A stretch of 54,400 nucleotides of DNA from Magnetospira sp. GTDB taxonomy: Bacteria > Pseudomonadota > Alphaproteobacteria > Rhodospirillales > Magnetospiraceae. Shown here piece after piece: positions 1-7,693 of this stretch. Below the pieces are notes generated by a model. That model worked only from the letters and a program-made list of their open reading frames with translations. It was not told where the DNA came from and searched no databases. Each line of letters opens with the position of its first letter. The stretch's first letter is position 1. A program made the position numbers and the translations under genes. The stretch covers positions 1-54,400 of the forward strand of contig JANQIL010000146.1 in the NCBI GenBank assembly GCA_028282245.1. The letters run 5' to 3'.

Positions 1-117
1 GTGGTTCGATGCCAACGGACGAGTCCCATCCGTTGGCTGAATCGAACCACCAGATCAATAGCTTAGTGGATCGACCGATCCAAAGCTTGGGTACCAAGCG
101 TTTTGGATCCGATCCAC
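1..117 (+). repeat. Interspersed palindromic repeat, copy A (full length, MITE-like)
   Basis: This is a 117-bp non-coding element made of two hairpins. Hairpin 1: bases 1-10 pair perfectly with 41-50 and 11-19 with 29-37, leaving a 3-nt bulge at 38-40 and a 9-nt loop at 20-28. Hairpin 2: 65-73 pair with 110-118, 77-84 with 102-109 and 85-90 with 94-99, with a 3-nt tip. The left end starts GTGGTTCG and the right end, read inward, starts GTGGATCG, so the termini are inverted repeats. A TA dinucleotide (118-119) inside CTAG follows the right end. Near-identical copies lie at 24454-24536 and 54308-54400. No ORF is carried. The IS630-type mobility idea is inference. Confidence 0.85.
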
Positions 118-1088
118 TAGATCGGCAGCGCCAGGACGAAGGTGCACCCGCCGCCCACCGTCGGGACCAGATCAAGGCGGCCGCCGTGACGTTCCAGAAT
201 GCGCCGGCAAAGGGCCAGACCGACGCCGGTTCCCGGCATGCCGTCGTCCGGCTCCAGGCGCTGGAACAACTGGAACACCCGTTCCCGCGCCCCCTCCGGA
301 ATGCCGCGTCCGTTGTCGGCCACCCGGATCTCGACCCGGTCGTCGACCGCGCGGCCGGTGACGCGCAGAATCAGGGGACGGGTGGGCGCCCGATACTTGA
401 CGGCGTTGTCGATCAGGTTGCGCAGCACCCGCGTCAGGTGCACGCGGCTGGCGCGCACCCGCGGCAACGCCGCGCGACTCGCCGTGCCGCCGACATCGCG
501 GAGTCGCGGCGCCGCCTCAAGAAACATGTCGTCGACCAGGCTTTCCAGGTCGATCGATTCGACCTCCAGCGGCGCGCCGCCGGCCCGCGCGTAGTCGAGC
601 ATGGCGTTGATCAGGACATCCATATGGTGGGCGCCGCGCAGCGCCTCGTCGAGGAACATCCGTTCGCGATCATCGAGCCGGTCGCCGGCGCGTCGCCGCA
701 GAAGGTCCAGGTAGCCGTTCAGGATCCGGAGCGGCGCCCGCAGATCGTGCGAGACCGCGTAGCTGAAGCCCTCCAGTTCCCGGTTGGTGGCGCGCAGGCG
801 GGCGTCGTGATGCCCCATCGTGGCCGCCAGCCGGGCGTGCACGCGAAGGCGGCACAACGCCGTCCAGCCGATCGCAAGACCGATCAGCGCCATCAGGATC
901 AGCACCTCGTCGAGCCAGGTCACGCCGCTGCGCGCGGCGAAAAGGCACCAGCGGTCGGCGGCGTCGAAGGCAATGGCCAGGCCGCCGACGACGATCACCG
1001 CCGCAAGGGGAACCATCGCATCCCGCTGCCAGGGCCGAGAGGGCGGGGGTTCGCCACTGTGCGGGGAGGGCAGATCGTTCGTGATCAT
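117..1088 (-). CDS. Membrane-anchored sensor histidine kinase
   Basis: A 323-residue two-component sensor kinase. Two hydrophobic segments (about residues 25-43 and 60-80) enclose a very short extracytoplasmic loop. They are followed by a HisKA domain with the phospho-acceptor His114 in an SHDLRAP motif and a HATPase domain with N box (NLIDNAVKY), G1 (DNGRGIP) and G2 (GTGVGLALC). No PAS or other input domain is visible, so the signal is unknown. The start at 1088 is preferred over the upstream ATG at 1160 because GGAG lies 8 nt upstream of it, while the upstream ATG has no ribosome site. The TAG stop is shared with the right end of repeat copy A. No response regulator gene is adjacent. Confidence 0.88.
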   Translation of the reverse strand: MITNDLPSPHSGEPPPSRPWQRDAMVPLAAVIVVGGLAIAFDAADRWCLFAARSGVTWLDEVLILMALIGLAIGWTALCRLRVHARLAATMGHHDARLRATNRELEGFSYAVSHDLRAPLRILNGYLDLLRRRAGDRLDDRERMFLDEALRGAHHMDVLINAMLDYARAGGAPLEVESIDLESLVDDMFLEAAPRLRDVGGTASRAALPRVRASRVHLTRVLRNLIDNAVKYRAPTRPLILRVTGRAVDDRVEIRVADNGRGIPEGARERVFQLFQRLEPDDGMPGTGVGLALCRRILERHGGRLDLVPTVGGGCTFVLALPI

Positions 1089-1635
1089 ATTGTTATCTCC
1101 GGTTTTTTGCTTTTCTTCTTCGGTGGCTTTCGGGTCGGATCGGGTCATCGGACCCGGCATATATATTACGATATCGTTACATAATCACTTAAAATTTGAA
1201 ATGTATTTGTATTATTTATACCTTAGGGTTTCACCCCTAGGTTATTTATAACACATTTGTAACGTGATTAATATGAGTGCCTTGTGTTTTATTTCAGACC
1301 GTTATGCGCCCAACCCTTGCGACAACTCTCGCTTCGGAATTTCGCCGAGACGATCCGCCGGATGTTGGCATACGACGTCGACCCCATCGAATGAATGATC
1401 CGGATGCCCGCGCGGCCAGCGCTCCAGGACGGCGGCCGGATGCGGCGTTCGCGCGGACCATTCAGATGTCCCGGAATGTTTTTTGTTCGTAATGTTCGGG
1501 GAAATCCACGCTCGAACGAAATCGCCCCGCGAGCGCGTTCGCGCGGCGCCGGCATCGCGGCCCGAAAAGCCGTGGCGATCGGTCACGCCCCGTGGGCACG
1601 CGCCCCGGATCCCGGCGACGGTAAAACGACGGCGA
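1089..1635. other. Intergenic stretch, no gene recognised
   Basis: About 550 bases between the kinase and ubiA. Bases 1160-1300 are strikingly AT-rich and probably hold the kinase promoter. Within them, 1224-1246 forms a small hairpin (ACCTTAGGG against CCCCTAGGT with one bulged base). From 1300 to 1635 the composition returns to GC-rich, but the open frames there have no recognisable protein character or ribosome sites. I see no RNA gene. Confidence 0.5.
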
Positions 1636-2544
1636 TTACCCCGCCAGCTTCCCGGCCACGATGGCGGCGACCAGGATCAGCCCGAAATCGCGGTTGGATT
1701 TGAACTTGGCGAGACAGCTCCTGGGCGTGTTCAGGTCCACGTCGGCGATCTGCCAGACCAGATGCCCGGCCGCCAGGACGAGGCCGACCCAGAACGGCCA
1801 GCCAAGCCCGACCAGGGCGCCCGAAATCCCGATCAGGACGACGGTGGCGGCATAGAATCCGGCCAGCCAGGGCTTGCTGTCGTCGCCCAACCTGAGGGCC
1901 AGCGACTTCACCCCGACCACCACGTCGTCCTCCTTGTCCTGATGGGCGTAGATGGTGTCGTAGCCCAGGGTCCAGAAGACGCCGGCCGCGTAAAGAACCA
2001 CCGCCGCCGGGTGCAGCGACCCGGTGACCGCCGCCCAGCCGACCAGGGCGCCCCAGTTGAAGGCGAGGCCCAGGAACGCCTGCGGCCAGTAGGTGATCCG
2101 CTTCATGAACGGATAGGCGAACACCAGCAGCAGGGAGGCGGCGCCGATCCCGATGGTGAACAGGTTGAGCTGAACCAGCACCGCGAGCCCGAGCATGAGC
2201 TGGGCCCCGAGGAACAGGATCGCCTGGACGCGGGTCACCGCGCCGCTGGCGATCGGCCGATCGGCGGTGCGCGCCACCCGGCCGTCGAAATCGCGGTCAA
2301 CGATGTCGTTGATGGTGCAGCCGGCGCCGCGCATGATCAGGGCGCCGACGGCGAACAGTAGCATCAGCCTCGGGTCCGGCCAGGACTCGGAGGCCAGCGC
2401 GGTGCTCCACCAGCAGGGCAGCAGCAGAAGCCAGGTACCGATCGGCCGGTCCAGCCGCATCAGGCGCAGATAGGGCCGGCTGCCGCTGGGCGCCCAGTGG
2501 TCGATCCAGGAATCGCGGGGAATGTCGGTTGCCGTGCTGATCAT
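1636..2544 (-). CDS. ubiA: 4-hydroxybenzoate polyprenyltransferase
   Basis: This 302-residue integral membrane enzyme prenylates 4-hydroxybenzoate in ubiquinone synthesis. Both Mg-diphosphate binding motifs are visible: NDIVDRDFD (residues 79-87) and DTIYAHQDKEDD (196-207), separated by several hydrophobic helices, as in the UbiA family. The N-terminal RPYLRLMRLDRPIGTWLL stretch is typical of the proteobacterial enzyme. The frame is open upstream to 2655, but the start at 2544 gives the usual family length; no strong ribosome site is present at any candidate start. It stands alone, without ubiC or other ubi genes. Confidence 0.93.
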   Translation of the reverse strand: MISTATDIPRDSWIDHWAPSGSRPYLRLMRLDRPIGTWLLLLPCWWSTALASESWPDPRLMLLFAVGALIMRGAGCTINDIVDRDFDGRVARTADRPIASGAVTRVQAILFLGAQLMLGLAVLVQLNLFTIGIGAASLLLVFAYPFMKRITYWPQAFLGLAFNWGALVGWAAVTGSLHPAAVVLYAAGVFWTLGYDTIYAHQDKEDDVVVGVKSLALRLGDDSKPWLAGFYAATVVLIGISGALVGLGWPFWVGLVLAAGHLVWQIADVDLNTPRSCLAKFKSNRDFGLILVAAIVAGKLAG

Positions 2545-2685
2545 GACGAAGGCGTTTTTAGCATCGGTAGCCTTCCAAAAAAAGCACCTCTGTGGGGAGG
2601 GCATCTCAATTCGTAGTGCAGTGGTAGAAGGGTGGTTTGCCACAAAAAACAACATCTAAATCAAGTTCTTTTCTAAGAGATTCTC

Positions 2686-2988
2686 TCAAGCCACCTCGTC
2701 CACCAGTTCCACCTTTAGCCGCTTGCCCAGAACCGCGGCGACGCGGTCCATGGTCAGCAGGGTCACCGACGGGTTCTCGGGATCAAGCAGGCGGTTGAGG
2801 GCGGCGCGACTGGTGCCCATGCGCCGCGCCATCTCCGTCTTGCTAAGGTTTTCTTCGGTCATGATCCGGCCGACCTGCCAGGCCAGGGTGCGCTTGATCG
2901 CGACGGCGTGGGACTCGGCCAGCAGGCCGTCTTCTTCCAAGAGGCTGTCCAAGGTCGAACCGATGTGGGGAGTGTCGGTGGTGCTCAT
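2686..2988 (-). CDS. XRE-family antitoxin (HigA-like)
   Basis: A 100-residue protein with a helix-turn-helix of the XRE/Cro type in its C-terminal half (around ENLSKTEMARRMGTSRAALN), the usual DNA-binding part of HigA-like antitoxins. Its ATG overlaps the TGA of the upstream toxin gene by 4 bases (ATGA), so the two are translationally coupled. The order toxin then antitoxin is that of higBA systems. By family knowledge it would neutralise the toxin and repress the operon. The frame is open well upstream, but that part is only the antisense shadow of the toxin. Confidence 0.85.
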   Translation of the reverse strand: MSTTDTPHIGSTLDSLLEEDGLLAESHAVAIKRTLAWQVGRIMTEENLSKTEMARRMGTSRAALNRLLDPENPSVTLLTMDRVAAVLGKRLKVELVDEVA

Positions 2989-3338
2989 CGCGGCGTCTCC
3001 AGTTTGCGTTTTCGCGCCAAGGCGAGGTCGAGATCGGACTTGGGGGTTGTCCGGCTCTTCTTGATGAACCCATGCAGCAGCACCAAGCGACCATCGACGA
3101 CGCAGAACAGAACCCGTGCGATCCGATCGCCGAGATGGCTGCGAATCTCGAAGAGTCCCTGTTTCATCGGACGACAGGTCGGCATTTCGATTGGCCAGCC
3201 GTATTCGGCCGTTTTGATGTCGGTCCCGATTTTCAGGCGATCGTTCCGGTCGAGCGACTTCAGCCAAGCCCTGACCGGTTCGGCGCCGGAGCCGGTCCGA
3301 TAGAAAACCGCCTCGATGCGCTTCGCTTGGTCGGGCAT
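2985..3338 (-). CDS. RelE/HigB-type toxin (Gp49-like)
   Basis: This 117-residue protein of the phage-derived Gp49-like/HigB toxin family is predicted to be a ribosome-dependent mRNA endonuclease. The family signature is visible: MKQGLFEIRSHLGDRIARVLF, then LLHGFIKKSRTTPKSDLDLAL and a basic ARKRK tail. ATG at 3338 is chosen; a TTG five codons upstream (3353) is possible, and neither has a clear ribosome site. It is the first gene of a two-gene operon with the downstream antitoxin and lies between ubiA and rsmE, with no mobile-element genes nearby. Confidence 0.85.
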   Translation of the reverse strand: MPDQAKRIEAVFYRTGSGAEPVRAWLKSLDRNDRLKIGTDIKTAEYGWPIEMPTCRPMKQGLFEIRSHLGDRIARVLFCVVDGRLVLLHGFIKKSRTTPKSDLDLALARKRKLETPR

Positions 3339-3448
3339 GTCCAATCGTATCAAAATTGATTCATCTGGACAAGATAGCGGTACCGTGCCATCCGCCGCGC
3401 CGGAACAAAATCGGCGCGCCGGTGCGTTCGCGACGCTATCATGCCGCC

Positions 3449-4207
3449 ATGTCCCGCACCCCGACCCGACTCCATGTGGCCGCCGATCTTCGCCCGGGCG
3501 CGGTGATCGACCTGACCCCGGCCCAGACCCACTACCTGGGCGGCGTGCTGCGGCTTGCGGTCGGCGATTCGGTGGGCCTGTTCAACGGCCGCGACGGCGA
3601 CTGGACGGCGATCCTCACCGTGCTCGACCGAAGGCGCGGCGCGGCCGAGGCGGTGCGCCAAACCCGGCCGCAACGGGAGGAGACCGGCCCCTGGCTGCTG
3701 TTCGCGCCGCTCAAGAAGGACCGCACCGACTTCCTGATCGAGAAGGCGGTGGAGATGGGCGCCTCGGTCCTGTGGCCGGTGCGGACCCGGCATACCCAGG
3801 CCGGGCGGATCAACATGGATCGCTTGCGCGCGCGAATCGTCGAGGCGGCCGAGCAATGCGGTCGCCCGGGCCTGCCGGACCTGCGCGACCCGGCGACGCT
3901 CGAGTCGATGCTGGCCGCCTGGGACCCGGCGCGGCCGCTGGCGGTGGCCGACGAGTCGGGGTCCGGACGGCCGTTCGCCGCCTGGATCGCCGGTCACGCC
4001 GGACCGCCGCCGGGCCTGCTGATCGGCCCCGAGGGCGGGTTCGCCGACGCCGAGCTTGACGACCTCGCCGGGCTGCCGTTTGTTGTCCGCATCTTCCTGG
4101 GTCCGCGCCTGCTGCGCGCGGAAACCGCCGCCGTGGCCGGCCTTGCCTGCTGGCAATCCCTGGGCGGCGACTGGACCCGGCCACCAAAAGGACAGGACGC
4201 CCCATGA
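3449..4207 (+). CDS. rsmE: 16S rRNA (uracil-1498-N3)-methyltransferase
   Basis: A 252-residue SPOUT-class methyltransferase that methylates U1498 of 16S rRNA with S-adenosylmethionine. The C-terminal knot motifs are clear: LLIGPEGGF (residues about 190-198) and [18 protein letters not shown]. The N-terminal part corresponds to the PUA-like domain of RsmE. The frame is open from 3356, but the internal ATG at 3449 begins the conserved region and gives the family length. The stop overlaps the gshA start by four bases (ATGA), so rsmE and gshA are probably co-transcribed and translationally coupled. Confidence 0.93.
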   Translation: MSRTPTRLHVAADLRPGAVIDLTPAQTHYLGGVLRLAVGDSVGLFNGRDGDWTAILTVLDRRRGAAEAVRQTRPQREETGPWLLFAPLKKDRTDFLIEKAVEMGASVLWPVRTRHTQAGRINMDRLRARIVEAAEQCGRPGLPDLRDPATLESMLAAWDPARPLAVADESGSGRPFAAWIAGHAGPPPGLLIGPEGGFADAELDDLAGLPFVVRIFLGPRLLRAETAAVAGLACWQSLGGDWTRPPKGQDAP

Positions 4208-5550
4208 CCGAACCCGTCACCGACAAGCGCCGCCTGATCGCCTACATGGAGTCCGGCTGCAAGCCGCGCGACGCCTGGCGCATCGGCACCGAGCACGAAA
4301 AATTCGCCTATTGCCTGACAACCCTCAAGCCGCTGCCCTACGAGGGGCCGCGCGGCGTCCGGGCGGTGCTGGAGGGGCTTCGCGAGTTCGGCTGGGAACC
4401 GGTTTACGAGAACGGGAACCCGATCGCCCTCGGGGCCGACGGCCAAGGCTCGATCACCCTGGAACCGGGCGGTCAGTTGGAGCTGTCCGGAAACCAGCTC
4501 GAAAACATCCATCAGACCTGCACCGAGGTGAACACCCATCTCAAGCAGGTCAAGACGGTGGCGGCCGACCTCGGAATCGCCTTCCTGGGGCTCGGCTACA
4601 ACCCGAAGGTTCCGGTCGCCGAGGTGCCCTGGATGCCCAAGGGGCGCTACGGGATCATGCGCCGCCACATGCCGACCCGGGGCGGCCTCGGGCTCGACAT
4701 GATGGTCAACACCTGCACCATCCAGGTCAACCTGGACTTCGATTCCGAGGCCGCCATGCGGGACATGTTCCGGGTGTCCCTGGCCCTGCAGCCGGTGGCC
4801 ACGGCACTGTTCGCCAACTCGCCGTTCAAGAACGGCCGGCCGACCGGCTTCCTGAGCTACCGCAGCCACATCTGGACCGACGTGGACCCCGACCGCTGCG
4901 GCATGCTGCCGTTCGTGTTCGAGGACGGCTTCGGGTTCGAGCGCTACGTCGACTACATGCTCGACGTGCCGATGTACTTCGTCTACCGGGATGGTCGCTA
5001 CGTCGACGCCGCCGGGCAGTCGTTCCGCGATTTCATGGACGGCCGCCTGCCGGCCCTGCCCGGCGAGCGGCCGACCCTCAAGGACTGGGAGGATCACCTG
5101 ACCGTCGCCTTCCCCGAGGTGCGCCTGAAACGCTACCTGGAGATGCGCGGCGCCGATGGCGGCCCCTGGGACCGCATCTGCGCCCTGCCGGCGCTGTGGG
5201 TCGGCCTGCTCTATGATTCGGTGTCGGTGGACGAGGCCGGGCAAATGGTTCGCGATTGGACTCTCGACGATCTGGCGTACCTGCGGGCCGAGGTGCCGCG
5301 CCACGGCCTGGCGACACCGTTCCGAAACCGCACGGTCAAGGAGGTGGCGGGCGACATGCTCAAGATCGCCCATGACGGTCTATGCCGGCGCAACCGCCTG
5401 GACGTGGTCGGCCTCAACGAGACTCATTTCCTGAACGATCTGTTCAACATCGCCGATTCCGGATTCACCGCGGCCGACGAGTTGCTGTGCGCGTTCGAGC
5501 GGCGCTGGGAGGGCAGCGTCGATCCGGTGTTCCGCGAGCACGCCTATTAG
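4204..5550 (+). CDS. gshA: Glutamate-cysteine ligase
   Basis: This 448-residue enzyme catalyses the ATP-dependent first step of glutathione synthesis (gamma-glutamylcysteine). The sequence is of the GCS2 class found in Alphaproteobacteria and plants, with motifs such as [11 protein letters not shown] near the N-terminus, [16 protein letters not shown] in the middle and [13 protein letters not shown] in the catalytic region. Length agrees with that class (about 450 residues), unlike the longer E. coli type. It is coupled to rsmE by the ATGA overlap. A hairpin without a U-tract lies 23 bp downstream. gshB is not in the window. Confidence 0.92.
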   Translation: MTEPVTDKRRLIAYMESGCKPRDAWRIGTEHEKFAYCLTTLKPLPYEGPRGVRAVLEGLREFGWEPVYENGNPIALGADGQGSITLEPGGQLELSGNQLENIHQTCTEVNTHLKQVKTVAADLGIAFLGLGYNPKVPVAEVPWMPKGRYGIMRRHMPTRGGLGLDMMVNTCTIQVNLDFDSEAAMRDMFRVSLALQPVATALFANSPFKNGRPTGFLSYRSHIWTDVDPDRCGMLPFVFEDGFGFERYVDYMLDVPMYFVYRDGRYVDAAGQSFRDFMDGRLPALPGERPTLKDWEDHLTVAFPEVRLKRYLEMRGADGGPWDRICALPALWVGLLYDSVSVDEAGQMVRDWTLDDLAYLRAEVPRHGLATPFRNRTVKEVAGDMLKIAHDGLCRRNRLDVVGLNETHFLNDLFNIADSGFTAADELLCAFERRWEGSVDPVFREHAY

Positions 5551-5572
5551 GGCCCGGCGACAGTCATCTTGG

Positions 5573-5596
5573 GGCCCCGACGAATGTTTCGGGGCC
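5573..5596 (+). terminator. Stem-loop after gshA
   Basis: Bases 5573-5580 (GGCCCCGA) pair perfectly with 5589-5596 (TCGGGGCC) around an 8-nt loop. There is no T-run after it, so this may be a weak or factor-assisted terminator, or a 3'-end stabilising hairpin of the rsmE-gshA mRNA. Confidence 0.45.
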
Positions 5597-5712
5597 GACG
5601 ACAAAAGATACACGGCGTTACACGGCGCATACCAGCCCGACATAAACCGGTTGCGTGGCGGAACTATCTTCGTCGCGACAATCAACCCGTTGCCTTCGAG
5701 CGAGGATTTGCC

Positions 5713-6279
5713 ATGTATCCCGAGACCCAGCCTTCCACGCGCCGGCTTCCCCTGGACGGCACCGTTCCCGGACGGCGCGACTTTCTGCAACGCTACGCCA
5801 CGGTGGCGACCGTCGCCACCTTCGCCGTCGTCGGCGTCACGGGCGTCTTGATCTTCTTTCACGTGGGCGAAAGATCTTTCATGACGCTGCACGAGTGGGC
5901 CGGGATCGCCTTTGTCGCGGCCGCCGCCCTTCACGTGATCCGCCACGCGCGGGCGTTCTCGACCCTGCTCGCCAAGCCGCGCGCCCGCTGGGCGATGGCG
6001 ACCGCCGGCCTGACCGCCATCGCCTTCGTCGGCGCCGCCGAAGTGGCGCCGGGCGGCGGAAATCCCATGAAGCTCTACGTGGAGGCGTCGGCCGGGGCGC
6101 CGATCTCGGTTCTTGCCCAGGTGGTCGGGGAAACGCCCGCCGACATGACAAGCCGTTTCGCGCAAGCCGGCATTTCCGGCATCACCGACGGCCAGACCCT
6201 CCGCGACATCGAGGCATCCACGGGAGTCGACATGCCGAGGCTGTTCGCGATCGTGCTCGGCGGCGAGACGGCGGACTGA
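5713..6279 (+). CDS. DUF4405-like small membrane protein
   Basis: A 188-residue protein with three hydrophobic segments in its first 110 residues (around 25-45, 60-78 and 93-108) and a polar C-terminal part of about 75 residues. The LHEWAGIAFVAAAALHVIRHARAF stretch resembles DUF4405, a cytochrome b561-like domain whose His residues may bind heme; this assignment is tentative. The ATG at 5713 is selected over upstream in-frame ATGs because GAGG lies 7 nt in front of it. It stands alone between gshA and the convergent phnM. Function unknown; a membrane electron-carrier role is only inference. Confidence 0.65.
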   Translation: MYPETQPSTRRLPLDGTVPGRRDFLQRYATVATVATFAVVGVTGVLIFFHVGERSFMTLHEWAGIAFVAAAALHVIRHARAFSTLLAKPRARWAMATAGLTAIAFVGAAEVAPGGGNPMKLYVEASAGAPISVLAQVVGETPADMTSRFAQAGISGITDGQTLRDIEASTGVDMPRLFAIVLGGETAD

Positions 6280-6328
6280 TCCGGCCTCCGAATGATGCCG
6301 GCCCCGAACCATCGGCTCGGGACCGGTA

Positions 6329-7465
6329 TCACATGACCCGTTCCCCGGCCCGCCACACGGCGCGGATCACCGGCACATGCCGGTAGTCCTTGACCCACAG
6401 CAGGTCGGCCCGGCGTCCGGGAAGGATCTCGCCGCGATCGGTCAACCCGACCATGCGGGCCGGCTCGGCCGACACCGTGGCGACGGCGGCGGCGAGGTCG
6501 GTTCCGGCCTCGTCGTGGAGCAGGAAGGCGGCCTGGATCAGACTCATCGGCACGTAGTCGGAGGCCAGGCCGTCGAGCGCCCCGGCCGCCGCCACGGCAC
6601 GCGCCGCCGCGTTGCCGGAATGGGAGCCGCCCATCACCACGTTGGGACCCCCCATGATGGTTCCCAGCCCGGCCGCGTGGGCGGCCCGGGCCGCCTCCAG
6701 GCTGGTCGGGAACTCGGAGATCGTCACCCCGTCATTCACCGCCTCGGCGACATGCTCCAGGGTGGTGTCGTCGTGGCTGGCCAGCGGCAGGCCGCGCGCC
6801 CGGGCGAGGGCGATCACCGCCCGCCGGTTGGGGGCGTAATTGACCGCCTGGCGCTCCCGGCGGTCGGCATGCAGGGCATCCAGCTCGGACCGTGACTTGG
6901 TGCGGCTGTGATAGAGGTACCATTTGTCCAGATCGGCCCACTGGCGCTGCCCGGGGGTATGGTCCATCACCGAGACGAGGCGCACGAAGGGATCGTCGAT
7001 GAACCCCTCGAGGGCGGGAATCAGGCCGTCCGACGGCAGTTCGCAGCGCAGGTGCAGGAAATGGTCGCTTTTCAGCAGGCCGTCGGCCTGCGCCCGTTCC
7101 ATGGCCTCGAACGACTTGATCAGCGCCGCCTGGCGGGCGTCGAAATTCTGGTCGGTGCCCACGTAGAGGGAGTCGAATACCGTGGTGACGCCGGCCGCCA
7201 CCATTTGCCGGTCGTGGATCAGCAGGGCGGCGAGAGTCGGCCAGAATACCTCCGGGCGGGGCTCCAGGTGGCGTTCCAGGGCATCGGTGTGGACGTCGAT
7301 CAGGCCCGGCAGCAGAAGATCGCCCTCCAGATCGATCGCATCGGGCAGGGTGCTCGGCCGGTCGTCCAGGTCGGCGATCTTGCCGTCGCGCGCGACGAGC
7401 GTGCCGTGAACCGTGGCGTCGCGGGTCACCACCCGGGCATTGGTGAGAATGGTTTCGACGCGCAT
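6329..7465 (-). CDS. phnM: Ribose 1-methylphosphonate 5-triphosphate diphosphatase
   Basis: A 378-residue amidohydrolase-fold enzyme of the phosphonate C-P lyase pathway; family members remove diphosphate from alpha-D-ribose 1-methylphosphonate 5-triphosphate. The metal-site region PGLIDVHTDALERHLEPRP and the SHDDTT motif are characteristic of PhnM, and the length is that of the family. The start at 7465 has GGGAG ten bases upstream. No other phn gene (phnGHIJKL, phnN, transporter) is present within the window, which is unusual since phnM is normally part of the phn operon. It is divergent from the lipoprotein gene at 7694. Confidence 0.88.
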   Translation of the reverse strand: MRVETILTNARVVTRDATVHGTLVARDGKIADLDDRPSTLPDAIDLEGDLLLPGLIDVHTDALERHLEPRPEVFWPTLAALLIHDRQMVAAGVTTVFDSLYVGTDQNFDARQAALIKSFEAMERAQADGLLKSDHFLHLRCELPSDGLIPALEGFIDDPFVRLVSVMDHTPGQRQWADLDKWYLYHSRTKSRSELDALHADRRERQAVNYAPNRRAVIALARARGLPLASHDDTTLEHVAEAVNDGVTISEFPTSLEAARAAHAAGLGTIMGGPNVVMGGSHSGNAAARAVAAAGALDGLASDYVPMSLIQAAFLLHDEAGTDLAAAVATVSAEPARMVGLTDRGEILPGRRADLLWVKDYRHVPVIRAVWRAGERVM

Positions 7466-7602
7466 GGCCGGCGGCTCCCGTCTGATGGAGCCGCCTGTGT
7501 ACAACGGCGGCGCGGCGGCGGTCTTGAAGGTTTCGTGACGCGACGGCGACCAAACGCGAAGTCGTCGGTTCCCATGCCGCGCCCCGGGCTTTTAGCAGTT
7601 TA

Positions 7603-7633
7603 TTTACAAAGCCCTGGTTTTCTGAATTATAAC
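7603..7633 (+). promoter_or_regulatory. Candidate sigma-70 promoter for the lipoprotein gene
   Basis: TTTACA at 7603-7608 and TATAAC at 7628-7633 are separated by 19 bases in an AT-rich patch that contrasts with its surroundings, 60 bases before the GTG start of the downstream gene. The spacing is longer than ideal, so this is a weak call. Confidence 0.35.
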
Positions 7634-7693
7634 GTATATTCGACGGCCGGCGACACGGAGCCGGCCGGCCGGAGGCCCGACGGGAGGCGCACG

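Noticed and set aside
76..112. Sites for common cloning enzymes (AAGCTT, GGTACC, GGATCC) in the repeat look like a vector polylinker or adapter
   Set aside because: The order and spacing do not match polylinkers I know, the sites fall out of hairpin arms, and the internal copy at 24454 has the same outer element without them. A natural repeat explains all three copies.
1483..2361. 292-codon plus-strand frame over ubiA
   Set aside because: Antisense to ubiA; the composition is Gly/Arg/Gln-rich low-complexity typical of shadows.
2686..3338. Toxin-antitoxin pair as part of a mobile island
   Set aside because: Base composition equals the neighbours and no integrase, transposase or direct repeats flank it, so a mobile origin cannot be supported here.
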